Below are positions 37,426-46,698 of a stretch of 64,000 nt of DNA, one piece after another; position 1 is the first letter of the stretch, and each line of letters opens with the position of its first letter. The notes below the pieces were generated by a model. It worked only from the letters and a program-made list of their open reading frames with translations. It did not search any database and was not told the origin of the DNA. The stretch comes from Hydractinia symbiolongicarpus (Eukaryota > Cnidaria > Hydrozoa > Anthoathecata > Hydractiniidae), in assembly GCF_029227915.1 (NCBI RefSeq), contig NC_079879.1, positions 16,494,001 to 16,558,000 of the forward strand. The letters run 5' to 3'. The translations under genes and the position numbers were made by a program.

Positions 37426-37541
37426 TCTTGTCCTTCCTAACCGGCATTGGTCTCTCCCTGCCCCTTATGGCTCTAGCATTAGAACAAGAATCGTCAAAGG
37501 AGAAGGAGAATGAACAAACAATTCAAGACCTGAATGGATGA
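37380..37541 (+). CDS. Small membrane protein (53 aa)
   Basis: The ATG at 37380 is fused to TATAATAA. The product has a single hydrophobic segment (MFGTAVVLSFLTGIGLSLPL, starting at residue 10) followed by a short acidic/Lys tail rich in Glu. A later ATG at 37407 directly before the hydrophobic segment is an alternative start. It overlaps the 3' end of the previous frame and overlaps the next gene by 8 bp, a compact virus-like arrangement. No family recognised. Confidence 0.5.
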   Translation: MCNTLSKVDMFGTAVVLSFLTGIGLSLPLMALALEQESSKEKENEQTIQDLNG

Positions 37542-37704
37542 ACAATGTAATGAATGCGAACGCGTACTCCATGCATATGATAGATGCACCTGTGGACGTG
37601 GGTTTGTAGTAAAGGCTAAAATGCTGTGCTGGTGCTGTTATCAGGAATATATCATGTATAATGGGGGTAGCTGTGTATGTAGAACGAGAAGCAATCATCG
37701 GTGA
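37534..37704 (+). CDS. Small Cys-rich zinc protein (56 aa)
   Basis: Begins at an ATG overlapping the end of the previous gene (ATGGATGA overlap) and encodes four Cys pairs: CNEC, CTC, CWCC and CVC, the pattern of a small zinc-binding protein. It is open throughout. Followed six bases after its stop by the AATAAA box of the next gene. Role unknown; nucleic-acid or protein binding is a reasonable guess. Confidence 0.55.
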   Translation: MDEQCNECERVLHAYDRCTCGRGFVVKAKMLCWCCYQEYIMYNGGSCVCRTRSNHR

Positions 37705-37709
37705 AATTC

Positions 37710-37719
37710 AATAAAGAAG
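37710..37719 (+). promoter_or_regulatory. AATAAA start-proximal box
   Basis: AATAAAGAAG immediately precedes the ATG at 37720. See the finding on recurrent start boxes. Confidence 0.5.
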
Positions 37720-38298
37720 ATGCTACAATTTGAGAATGAGCTTGTCAACCCTAAAATGTTCTACAACTTTGCTGCTACGTTTACAGACATCAACGATATC
37801 AACGTGGATTATCTGACAGTGTCAGATGCCACCCCTACTAATGGAGGCAAGGATCAACGGTACATCGTAGGGTATCATACTAGAGACCTCGTAGCTGCTT
37901 TGAGGGTAAAAACACCTAAAATCTGGTCCCCACATGGGGTCACCCGGTACAATGCCAGTGCTGTACCCGCGATAAGTCTTGATTTCGAAGAGTACCCTGA
38001 TTGGATCGAAAAATATAGGCAAATCTGGGACAAAATGGAAGAGTTGATATCTGAGAAATTGACGACGGAGCCGGTTAAAAAAGACCGTTACGTGAACGCC
38101 AAGCTCAAATACTACAAGGACGCGATAACAACTAAATTCCACGGCATGCCAGTACCCTACGATAAACCATGCCAAGTCAGTGCCATCCTGGCCATATCAA
38201 CGGTGTATATGCAGGGCAAAAACTACTACCCTCAGGTACATGTTGTGGAATGTCGGTATAAGGACTTCAAAAAAGAATGGTTGCTGAGTGAGGATTAA
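37720..38298 (+). CDS. Conserved-type Polinton protein, 192 aa, function unknown
   Basis: An intact frame with a clear start (AATAAA box four bases upstream) and TAA end. It is soluble, with no signal or membrane segment. Motifs seen include NVDYLTVSDATPTNGGKDQ, IWSPHGVTRYN and a C-terminal VYMQGKNYYPQVHVVECRYK. No named domain is assigned. Its position between the small zinc protein and the capsid-type membrane genes, and its intactness among broken genes, are notable. It could be a minor virion or DNA-binding protein; this is a guess. Confidence 0.65.
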   Translation: MLQFENELVNPKMFYNFAATFTDINDINVDYLTVSDATPTNGGKDQRYIVGYHTRDLVAALRVKTPKIWSPHGVTRYNASAVPAISLDFEEYPDWIEKYRQIWDKMEELISEKLTTEPVKKDRYVNAKLKYYKDAITTKFHGMPVPYDKPCQVSAILAISTVYMQGKNYYPQVHVVECRYKDFKKEWLLSED

Positions 38299-38305
38299 AA
38301 AACCA

Positions 38306-38341
38306 TATGTTTTGTAGGCCCTACAAGACCTACAAAACATA
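38306..38341. terminator. 13-bp perfect hairpin between convergent genes
   Basis: TATGTTTTGTAGG (38306-38318), a 10-nt loop, then the exact complement (38329-38341), just after the stop of the 192-aa gene and before the end of the minus-strand gene. A transcript-end structure for both is plausible. Confidence 0.5.
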
Positions 38342-38372
38342 CAAAATTAAGGTCTGTAAGCAGGTGGAGACT

Positions 38373-39020
38373 CTAGGTAGCGCTTGCATATTGCACAGAT
38401 TGAAGTTTTTTTAAAACGTCATCCCTACCTTCTTGTCTTCCCTTCTGAACCAGCTGGGAACGTTCTTGTTCGTTGAGTCTATCAACAATTTGTTTAATGC
38501 GTTGACGTATTTGCTCCTTCAGCAGCATATACCGTTGCTTTTCTTGCATAATCAGGCTGAACTCGTAGTCGCTGATCACCCCATTTTCTACAGCCTTTTA
38601 AATCAGATCAACAATGGAGTTTAATTTCGACTCAGCGATTAGCCTGATACTCTCATGTTTTTAGATTTGACACCAAGCCTTTTTGAAGCGTTCCGCAGAA
38701 CGGCCTGCCCGATTCCAACGGCGATCGTGATTCCTCCTGGGCAATACACAGGGGAGCTCCGAGGCCTGAGGCTAAAGCTACGATTCCGACGCCTGAGGTG
38801 ATAATACTAAAACGCAATAACCCATGGTCGCAGAGGCATACCCACGTCGCGTGCATTTTAAACTTCTTTGCAAGCCTGTCCCGTTCTTTGATTTCATTTC
38901 GAAGATACTGTTCTTTTCCTCAATCTTTTTGACTCTGTAGGCCTGGCTTTCCTCCGGCATGTCAGCGCTCTGTGCAGGCACACTTGGTAAATTTGGATAC
39001 AACTTTGTTACATCATTCAT
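38373..39020 (-). pseudogene. Polinton membrane/coiled-coil protein, broken
   Basis: Starts at ATG 39020 preceded by TAAAATAA and reads MNDVTKLYPNLP, then a Lys/Glu-rich stretch. A frame change near 38880 leads to a hydrophobic segment (FSIITSGVGIVALASGLG). After a TAA near 38600 comes an amphipathic C-terminus (EFSLIMQEKQRYMLLKEQIR) at 38579-38373. The pieces follow one another as in a single protein of about 210 residues. A comparable architecture (charged head, short hydrophobic segment, coiled tail) is seen in other animal Polintons. Function unknown. Confidence 0.55.
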
Positions 39021-39030
39021 TTATTTTATA
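39021..39030 (-). promoter_or_regulatory. TAAAATAA box at a start codon
   Basis: On the minus strand TATAAAATAA is fused to the ATG at 39020-39018, giving AATAAATG. Confidence 0.5.
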
Positions 39031-39121
39031 AGCAAACACATCATGATGCCAGTAAACGAAACATTTTTGTTATGGTGAAATTCGTCTGTAAGCATGAACT
39101 CAAGGCGATCCGTGGAACCTT

Positions 39122-39756
39122 TCAGAGGAAGGTATATTTTGGAGTGTCAAATCTCCATGTCAACATATCTCCCCAGGCATTCAACTCTTTGGTGGAAAAC
39201 AAGGCCAGAATTTTAGACTTTTTCCCATCCAGTAGGCAGTCACCTTCGTCCAACTGAGGGCAAACGAGTCTCAATCTTTGGTAAACATCAGTCCTGTAGA
39301 CTGCATCGTAATCACCACTTTTATAGTACTTCTTGCTGGCGTCATAGTGTAGACCTAAGAGCTCTTGCAGTTGTCGATGTATCACAACCGTATACCCGTC
39401 AGTGACATGGAGCCTACAGAGTCCATTTTTCAGGACAACAGCTTAATCTTGTCCTGTGCCTGACTGTTGACGATAGTCGCCAAATCCTCGATCTTATACA
39501 GACCGTTCATGGTCTCGATCTTATTAACCCTCTGATCAGGCCCCACTTTACGAATCGTAAAATCATTGTTGCTATAAATGTTCAGCCATGTAGGTCGAAT
39601 ACTGATGGATTTTAAGGGTATCCTCGTATCCTGTCTCAGGTAGTCCTCAAATATCGTAGGCCTTTCAATGTCGGTTATGTAGACTTGCTTCATCCCTTTC
39701 TTAGAAGAAATAGATGAACATGTACTCGGATAATCGGAGAGCCAGGTATAAATCAA
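39122..39756 (-). pseudogene. Unidentified Polinton protein in two frames
   Basis: Frame 39756-39430 contains MKQVYITDIERPTIFEDYL (probable start at 39693), IRPTWLNIYSNNDFTI and INSQ-like tail. After a stop and frame change near 39410 the text continues as VIHRQLQELLGLHYDASKKY and LRLVCPQLDEGDC to 39122. Together they would encode about 190 residues. No domain is recognised. By position among virion-type genes it may be structural, but that is inference only. Confidence 0.45.
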
Positions 39757-40013
39757 ACAGGGAAGAATGGTCCCTTAGTATCAAGAACTTGGAGCACCAG
39801 AACCTGTACATATCGACGGAGTCGCATATCTTTGTGGCATTCCCTGAGTTTACAAAGTATGCCATCACCAATTTTTTGAATGACCTTGTCAGAGTCGGTT
39901 AGCAGGAAAGGTGTTGGATTACTGGAATATCCAGGTTCCGTACCCCTTGTCAATTCAATCTTTAAATTCTATATCCACTAGCACATTCGCCGCATTCTTG
40001 CCAGAATGAAGGT

Positions 40014-40825
40014 AACCATGCCGTATGAGGATAGCTTTCATCAGTATAAAAATCCCTACTCAACATCCGGATATGCATAAGTATGCCGCGAGTATGGTGT
40101 AGATCCCAATAGCCTGAAAATATTCAAGGCTGTCATGTCGTCACTCACCAACGGTTCATGGTGGCCTCAGTTTAATGGGGCTATGCAAGGTTTATCATAC
40201 CGAAAAGCTAGGGTCTGACGTCGGAAGGTTTGACAAAGCTAAGTGAAAGTATCCGCGTTTACGTTGTCTTGGTGCTGGGGTCGCAAGCAGGGGCTAAGGC
40301 ATCGTTACTCGGTTCTGGTGCTGACAACTACACAGCAAGGCAAATTATGTTACAAAAATTTCAAAGTATGGTACGGCGGGAAGAGAATGTAGGGCAAGAT
40401 ATAACACAATTTAAAAAAGTGCTGCAAATGCCCGAACACCAGTCAATTTTGCGGTTATGCCAAGCGTGTACATGCTACCATCAGACATGAACCTGCGTAT
40501 AGGTAAAATTGAGTGTTACAACAACAACATTTTGATTCCACCTGCCAACGTAAGTGTTGGAGTTCAAATTGACGTGAATAACAAACCTATTGTCAAGCAT
40601 ACGACTGCCGCACCCCCAGGCATACTATCAAAATACCTATACATACTACACTCCCTAGGCATACTATCAAACCAACAACCCACAGGGAGGTGGAACAACA
40701 TATACAGAAGGAGCATGCCCGGCATGCCATGCCGCCCCTCCTCAAGGAAGGTCAAAACCAACATATACCAAAACAGTGTTAATCACGGCATGAGTAGGAC
40801 TAATCATAGCGTACACCTGGCTTAA
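40014..40825 (+). pseudogene. Unidentified Polinton virion-type protein, multiply frameshifted
   Basis: Opens MPYEDSFHQYKNPYSTSGYA, stops (TAA near 40078), then YGVDPNSLKIF and WWPQFNGAMQGLSYRK in the same frame. The frames at 40230-40490 (LGSGADNYTARQIMLQKFQ) and 40457-40825 (MLPSDMNLRIGKIECYNNN and a Pro-rich tail) follow with slips. The compact order suggests one former gene or two adjacent ones. No named domain. It could be a penton/minor capsid candidate since none was otherwise recognised, but the sequence does not prove it. Confidence 0.4.
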
Positions 40826-40859
40826 ATAAGCCTACTGTGTTTCATCAAACATATTAGAC

Positions 40860-42170
40860 TTATTTTCTCTTCCCAACATAGGTCACAACAAAGGCAACGG
40901 AGGCTGCGATTGCCATGTAGAGATGTTTGGCTGCATATTCGACAATTTTTGCTGCTACCCTGAGAAAGAAGGAGACTACGGTACCAATAATCCTGGGCAA
41001 CGCAGCACCTGCCTAACCTGCCAGGTAGTTCAGGAATTTCCCCAATCGTATCAGCGTATCGTATCGTATCATCATCAATCGTATCGTATCCTTCTCTACA
41101 AACCCTTTTTCCTGCACCTGTTGCGGCACTTCCTCCTGCGCCCGTAGCGGCACATCCCCCTGTAACTGCGAGTGCAATGGTAGAAATCAGTAGACCAACA
41201 ACCGAGACGATACTCGTTATAGTCGGACCCTGCTCTTTGAACAAGATCTTGAGCTTTTCAAGCAGGGATGTGTTATCTCCGGCGATCTTCATCAAGGTTT
41301 CCTTGATGACCTTCAGCTGACTGTAGATATCAGAGGAAAGTAAACCATGTGCTTCTTGCGCGGCCTTTTTTTCATCGTCCAATTTTTTAATATTTTCCTT
41401 AACCTTGGCGACATCCCTCTCCGAGATGGCCCTTTGTGCCTCATCTTCCCCGGCCTTCTGAGTCTCTAATTGTTCAACCTTGGCCTTTGCATTATCAAGT
41501 TCAGTCGTACGAAATCATCTTATTTGTTAAGTATTTCAAGTTCCTTCTTATAATTTGTGCTACTTGGTTAAACCCTCTTATTTCACGTTTAGTAATATAA
41601 GTGAATGAAGTTTCTTGCATAAGGCTTTCCGTCTTGGCTACAACTCTCCTAATATCATTCATCACTTTCATCGGGATAATTTCATCAGGAGCCTTCTCCT
41701 CAACCTCCTCTTCAACTTGATTGACCTCTTGTATGAGTGCCTGGGCCGCTTCTTTAATCCCTTTCTTGGATGTAGTGACATATTTAGTAAAACCCAGGGC
41801 CCGCACGCGATCTGCCTGCAAGTTTCTTATTATTGCTCCAACAGATCGCAACATAACACCACTCTTTTCTTTGTAAATTAATTTCGTAATATCCACATCA
41901 TTGAAAAAAAAGACGATTACCTTTCAACCTAAAATTATCATAATGTCTCGCATTAGGTTTCCCCAGCCTTGGATCATCCCTAAGATGATCGTAGAGGTTG
42001 TTGACTTTTGATATTAGTATTTCCCTTCTGGCCGTGGCAATGATGTCTCCGTGCTGTTGTTTTCCTGAAGTTGAAGACCCTGGCGTTGATGGATGATCTT
42101 CAAGTTTATCATCTGGACGGCCCTCCTCGTCTTCCTCAATATCGGGTTCAAATACTGGATTCGTCAGCAA
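40860..42170 (-). pseudogene. Large coiled-coil/membrane Polinton protein, broken
   Basis: Reads leftwards from about 42170: acidic head (FEPDIEEDEEGRPDD), DHLRDDPRLGKPNARHYDNF, and a middle with NDIRRVVAKTES. A long Lys/Glu coiled coil (41520-41290) follows, then SIVSVVGLLISTIALAVTGG (membrane) and, in another frame, a C-terminal double hydrophobic stretch ending at TAA 40860. Breaks are a frame change near 41895, another near 41515, and a GTATC microsatellite expansion at about 41045-41095. The codon at 42170 is TTG behind an AATAAA box, so the start appears mutated. It is probably a virion membrane-associated protein. Confidence 0.55.
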
Positions 42171-42200
42171 CTTTATTCAAAATAAAATCCCAATAAAAAA
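42171..42200. promoter_or_regulatory. Divergent intergenic region with two AATAAA boxes
   Basis: Only 30 bp separates the minus-strand gene (from 42170) and the capsid gene (from 42201). AATAAA occurs towards each gene: on the plus strand at 42192-42197, and on the minus strand directly before 42170. As the genes are divergent, neither box can be the poly-A signal of an upstream gene, which favours a promoter role. Confidence 0.55.
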
Positions 42201-43476
42201 ATGAGTCAATTCGGAACTACATTGGATCCATACGCAGAGACGAAGTAGCTTTTTGGTATCAAAGGTCGAAAGCAAGGTGTTCAAATAAGTATAATACCCT
42301 CCACGATCAATCAAAATGAGGACCTGTACGTGGATATCCCCAACATGCGACAGGACGAGGTTATTTTTTCAGGGTCCATCAAACTCCTATTTGACCTGGA
42401 AGTAACGGCTACCAATACAAAACGCACCATCGTTTCAAACATCGGCAAAAGCCTGGTGCGAGACTTACGTATCACTTTGAATGGCAATGAGGTACAGAAT
42501 ATCAACGATTATTCCACACTCGCAGTCTACCGGTATATCTGGCTACCCAAGTTTGATCGTGACAATAACCTCATTTTAGAGGACATTAACCCCAACGACG
42601 GGACCAACATGGCCTTGTAATTCAAGGCTACTAACCATACTAGGACTGATGAGGAGAAGGCCATTGTTGCGGCGTATGGTAACACCTTCTGTATACTCAT
42701 CGGCAAGATTTTTGAGTTGACAAGAGACCTACCCTTTTATCCGCACGGCTTGTACGATCGGCTACAGCTTGTGATTCATTTCGCGTCGCATGGTGACGTT
42801 ATCAAAGATTGAGGTACGGCAGCCTCAGGAAGTACGGCAGCAGTGGCGGCGGATGCTGCGTACAAGATCACTAATATCACGTTGGAGTTTTACAAGATCA
42901 CTCACGAGGGTCTCGCGAGTGCCATAATGTCACGGTATACAAGACTAGCACTACCCTATGAACGGATACTCCGTAGCAAGGTGGTCACCATGAAAAAGGC
43001 TGATACCAGCTATATATTGTAGATTGACATCCCAGCAAAGAGTCTAAATGGTGTCTTGCTACTCTTTGTGGACCCCTCAAAAATGAAGGCTTATTCCGGT
43101 GTCAATGTCAATGTTCTACAACCCCAAGATTGAGAAGATATCCATCACAGTTGAGGGTGAGCTCAACGATTTGTACTAACATGCCATGCTGTCCAAGGAT
43201 CATTTGGAACAAATCGTGAACCTCTTTGGTAGTCACGACTCTAACGTCACGATTGGCAAGTTTTTCCATGAACAATACGCCCTGTTTATCGATTTCCGAG
43301 CCTCTCCTGATCATACCCTACATGGTTCCGGAAGACTCCTACAACGCCTGCGCGACAGAATAACGTTGCACATGACCAAGAAAGCCGACGCCACCCGGGA
43401 CATCCGCTGTTACATATACCTTTTGCAGGATGCACAACTAAACATCCTAGATGGTTGGTTTCACAGCGTTGAGTAA
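42201..43476 (+). pseudogene. Polinton major capsid protein, with premature stops
   Basis: About 425 codons starting at an ATG behind AATAAAAAA. Recognisable text includes LDPYAETK, INQNEDLYVDIPNMRQDEV and LVRDLRITLNGNEVQN. Further on come YRYIWLPKFD, TLEFYKITHEGLASAIMSRY and, in a second frame from about 43110, ISITVEGELNDLY and a tail with RCYIYLLQDAQLNILDGWF. This matches the double-jelly-roll capsid proteins of animal Polintons. In-frame stops are at 42246, 42618, 42810, 43020 and 43177, with a frame change near 43110. Not translatable as is. Confidence 0.8.
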
Positions 43477-43484
43477 TAAAATAA
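43475..43484 (+). promoter_or_regulatory. AATAAAATAA box at a start codon
   Basis: AATAAAATAA runs directly into the ATG at 43485. Confidence 0.5.
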
Positions 43485-43883
43485 ATGGAAACTCTCGCGA
43501 TCATGGCAGGGGTGGCTCTGATTAACGCACTAGCTTTCAGCGGGACCAACTTCTTTTTTTCTAAGCTCTCGGGAAACGGCGAAGCAGAGCGCAGGAGGCA
43601 TGATGAAGCGATGGAACAACTCCAAAATACTCAAGCTCAATGGGTCCGGGACAGACAGAGAAAAATCGATTGGTTCAACAAACAACGGGATATGCAACTA
43701 CAGGCCGGGAAGAGTCTGAGAGAGCTGGAGGATGATATGTACAAGTACTACGAGGCGTCAAATAGTAAGGTGACAAAATTGTCGGATTATTATACACCTT
43801 CAAAGCAACAACAAGACGGCGAACTCACTTTCATCGTTGGATCCCTATCTCTTCTAGGATTTGCAGCATATAAGTATCTGTAA
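43485..43883 (+). CDS. Polinton membrane-anchored virion-type protein (132 aa), intact
   Basis: One open frame with N-terminal hydrophobic segment (MAGVALINALAFSGTNFFF). It continues with a charged amphipathic helix region (ERRRHDEAMEQL to WFNKQRDMQLQ), then YYEASNSKVTKLSDYYTPS and a second hydrophobic segment at the C-terminus (LTFIVGSLSLLGFAAYKYL). The same two-anchor layout recurs between capsid and integrase genes in other animal Polintons (recalled, not searched). It follows the capsid gene by 8 bp and precedes the integrase. No enzyme motif. A small scaffold or minor virion protein is possible. Confidence 0.65.
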   Translation: METLAIMAGVALINALAFSGTNFFFSKLSGNGEAERRRHDEAMEQLQNTQAQWVRDRQRKIDWFNKQRDMQLQAGKSLRELEDDMYKYYEASNSKVTKLSDYYTPSKQQQDGELTFIVGSLSLLGFAAYKYL

Positions 43884-43889
43884 AACGTT

Positions 43890-43919
43890 TTTTGACATGT
43901 AATAAACAACATGTCAAAA
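43890..43919. promoter_or_regulatory. Hairpin with AATAAA in its loop, overlapping the integrase start
   Basis: TTTTGACATGT (43890-43900), loop AATAAACA, ACATGTCAAAA (43909-43919). The integrase ATG (43911) lies in the second arm. This combines a start-proximal AATAAA box with a perfect 11-bp stem. Confidence 0.55.
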
Positions 43920-44873
43920 GCACATATCGTTACCAGGGAAAAAGCGGAAAAGCTAAGTCAAATTTATTACATACCGAAACACCTGTGGACTGGACGCAAG
44001 GCTATCAAGCTGCTAGCCTCAGAAGCTGGCCCCTTAAAAAAGAAGGTCACTCATTGGCTGAGTAGACAACTCTTGTTTCTCCGGCATATCAAAGGTCCGA
44101 AAAAGATTAATTATCCGCATTTCTCCATTACGAGACCGAACGAGATGCACCAGTTTGACATATTGTACATGCCTCATGATATGGAAATACGTATAAGTAC
44201 ATCCTCACAGGCATTGACGTAGCTTCGAGGTACAAGGTGGCGAGACCATTGCGTACCAAAAAGACCATTGAAGTGGCGGACATGATCAAGGATATTTACA
44301 AAGCAGGACCTCTTCGATACCCAAAAACGTTCCAGGGTGACAATGGCTCCGAATTCAAGTCAAGTGTAACGAAAGTTTTAAGGGACACCACCAAGTACCG
44401 ACATACCTTTACAGCGTTTGTGGAAAGCTACAACAAGGTACTCGCGGAAAGACTCTTTAAACCTCAAGATGCGCAAGAGTTGGTTTCTAACGAGACGTCA
44501 AGCACTTGGGTCAAGCATCCAAAGCAAATTTAAACAATTCCAAGACTGCCATAATCGGTATGAAGCCTAACAAGGCGATTAAACTGGCTGATGTACCGCT
44601 TGCGAAAAGCGAAGAATATCCTGAGGATAGACCATTGCTGACGATGGGTTGTACCTGTATTTGCTACAACTTGGGGAAGAGCATGGCGATGCAATACGAC
44701 GTGCTACTGACGCCTTTTGGAACAGAAAAATGTATAGGTTGGACTGCATTGTGGCGGGTAGTCGTGTTTTGTATTACCTAAAGGACGGGCCTGAAAGAAG
44801 CTTCGTGTCGGAAGAGTTGATGCAGGTCCCAGAAGATGTGGAAGTACCCCCCGAGCATGTCAAAAATTGGTAA
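43911..44873 (+). pseudogene. Polinton integrase (RVE family), frameshifted
   Basis: The N-terminal part carries an HTH-like region ending WLSRQLLFLRHI and the first catalytic Asp in MHQFDILYMP. After a frame change near 44215 the core continues with QGDNGSEFKSS (second Asp) and TAFVESYNKVLAERLF (Glu). Two more slips near 44525 and 44650 lead to the C-terminal chromo-like/SH3 segment (NRKMYRLDCIV, then RSFVSEELMQVPEDV). The DDE triad residues are therefore still visible but in separate frames. In an intact element this enzyme makes the 6-bp target duplication. Confidence 0.85.
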
Positions 44874-44882
44874 TTTTATAAC

Positions 44883-45659
44883 TCACGAGGAGTCATAAAA
44901 GTAGTCCTCTAGTGCCGGAACACCCAGATAGTATAGGTCATCTCGAGTAAGGTCAATGAGGCCGAAGTGGCAGCGATGGCGCACGACATGTCCCTCTTCT
45001 TCATATTTGTTGAAAGCGTGTATGCTATTTGGATTGTCAATAATAGCGATTTCCTCGCCTTTGCACGCGAGCACAATAATACGGGAGATGGTGGTACTCA
45101 TTATCTGGCGTGGTATGCTTGCGATAGATCACCACCATGTTGTCTTTCCCGGGGTCATGAGCATTGAGTACATGTCTTTCTCGAAGCCTTGTATTTTCCT
45201 GGGTCTGTACCTCGAGTTCATCCCCCAGCACCACAAGATGCTTGTCTCTATCGTCTAGATCATCCTCGAGGATAGCTAAAGCAATATCCCTGTCCTCGAT
45301 TGCCGCAGAAAGCTTTCGCATTTCCCTGGGTAGCACCTCTTCTATAACCCACTCCAAAAAGGGTTCTGCATCAGGTTGACCACATCTTAGGAGGAAGGTA
45401 TATAGCCCGGCGTCAGTCAGTAAAACTGTGTTTGGTTGGGTGTACTCAGATCTGAGTACACCCCCGGGACCAGTAATAGCGTCACCTAATCGCATTTTAT
45501 ATTTGTCAGGAACATATCGCTGAATGGCTTGTACTCCAGCCTTTGTTTATATCCTACAGCCCTCCAAACATCGGAGGCTACAATACATTGACCTTTATCC
45601 TAGACATAAAATGATCGGACTTATTTTCCTTGGAAATAATCAACCGCTGCAAGAGACAT
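44883..45659 (-). pseudogene. BRO-N family (baculovirus repeated ORF) protein, broken
   Basis: Minus-strand start at 45659 (MSLAAVDYFQGK). In-frame TAA and TAG follow, then CIVASDVWRAVGYKQR, and after a slip AIQRYVPDKYKMRLGDA and TVLLTDAGLYTFLLRCG with FLEWVIEEVLPREMRKL. This is the canonical BRO-N domain, a DNA-binding module of large DNA viruses and phages. A coiled-coil with many Asp/Glu follows. The last frame (from 45101) contains LACKGEEIAIIDNP and DDLYYLGVPALEDYF. At least three breaks. It probably acted as a regulator; the exact role is unknown. Confidence 0.75.
45438..45463. repeat. 26-bp perfect palindrome within the BRO-N gene
   Basis: GGGTGTACTCAGA followed directly by its exact complement, with a BglII-type AGATCT centre. 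It lies inside the coding region between YVPDKYK and the second half of the BRO-N domain. Confidence 0.95.
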
Positions 45660-45693
45660 TTCTATATACCAATGTTCAGCCAAAGGTTTTCAC

Positions 45694-46275
45694 TCAAAAG
45701 TCCTAGGGTGTTCCAGCCTCACCTATAGGCATGCATTTTTTGATTTTTTCAACTCACCCTTTATATCATCTCAATCGGAGATCATGTTCGTTTCTTCATC
45801 GATCATCTTCATATCTGAACGTTCGTGAGGGTACCACAAAAACAGAGCCTTTTTGTCTCCTGAGATTTTTAGGCAAGGGAGTATACGACTGAGTTAGTAG
45901 CCACAGGCTATGCTTCCTGTGCCTACCACTGACGGCAAGCTCAAGCAGGGATTGTCGTGGCTTGTCGAGACTTTCGTCGTCTATGACGTCATCCACGACG
46001 AAAAGAGTCTCCTCACCAGCGAGCAAGAACGACAATTTCTAAACCCTCTGAAACAATTGATTTTCGTGATCTATCAGGAACACATATTTGTCGCGCCAGA
46101 GCGAGGCCCTTTTTAAATAGGTGGTACTCCACAGCATAGTAGGGCACAGTATCACGATATTGTAGAAATGTTGTCTATGGTCATTCTCAAGCAGGGCTAG
46201 AAAACGTTGCGTCTTGCCGCAGGATGTTGGGCCCGTAAAGATTGCTGTGTGGGGTTCAAGGACCACATCCAACAT
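45694..46275 (-). pseudogene. Polinton packaging ATPase (FtsK/HerA, A32-like)
   Basis: Starts at ATG 46275, fused to an AATAAA box, with MLDVVLEPHTAIFTGPTSCG. Walker A is GPTSCGKT, Walker B LFVVDDVIDDE, with a LWLLTQSYTPLP sensor-like segment. An in-frame TAG at 46039-46041 splits the frame, and a slip near 45850 moves the last 50 codons to another frame ending at TGA 45694. This small genome-packaging ATPase (about 190 aa) is diagnostic of Polintons and NCLDV-type viruses. The start is supported by the parallel ATPase copy at 20301, which begins the same way. Confidence 0.85.
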
Positions 46276-46282
46276 TTTATTG
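46276..46282 (-). promoter_or_regulatory. CAATAAA box shared between stop and start
   Basis: On the minus strand CAATAAAATG: the TAA (46277-46279) is the stop of the zinc-ribbon gene, and the ATG begins the ATPase gene. Confidence 0.5.
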
Positions 46283-46637
46283 ATAACACCATTTTTTATT
46301 ATGAATTTTCGGGATAATCGACAGACAATCGGTACAGATCCACACGCCTCCATGGTTACAAACAAGAGACCCCCGGCAGGCGGGGCAGATCTTGGCCTTT
46401 TGGGTCTTGTATTCGAAGGGTAGGTGGTCAAACACTAGCTTATCATACAAGCCGCGCCTTTTCCTGGCTGACAGGACAAGGCTTGGGGTTAAAGAAGGGT
46501 GCCTTGATGGGTATTTTCAACAGTTCAATGTACCGAGGTACGATGTCGTATGTGAACAGGGTGTAAAGACGTAGGTAATTTTTGTCTTGATGGGTCTTTT
46601 GAATTTCTGAATCAATTTTGATGGGGTCTACCTCCAT
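46277..46637 (-). pseudogene. Zinc-ribbon protein upstream of the ATPase, one frameshift
   Basis: Starts at ATG 46637 behind AAAAAATAA and reads MEVDPIKIDSEIQKTHQDKN, then LFTYDIVPRYIELLKIP. After a 1-nt slip near 46450 it continues LVFDHLPFEYKTQKAKIC with a CPACRGSLVCNHGGVWICTDC zinc ribbon. The protein ends in the TAA of the ATPase's AATAAA box. About 120 residues. A zinc ribbon of this type could suit a small transcription factor; no family is assigned. Confidence 0.6.
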
Positions 46638-46698
46638 TTATTTTTTCAGGACGATACCCGCCTATTCCGTGATGTATCGGTTGCCTTTTGACATGTTT

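Noticed and set aside
40014-40825. Assignment as the Polinton penton/minor capsid protein
   Set aside because: Position is suggestive, but no jelly-roll signature could be recognised through the frameshifts, so it is left as unidentified.
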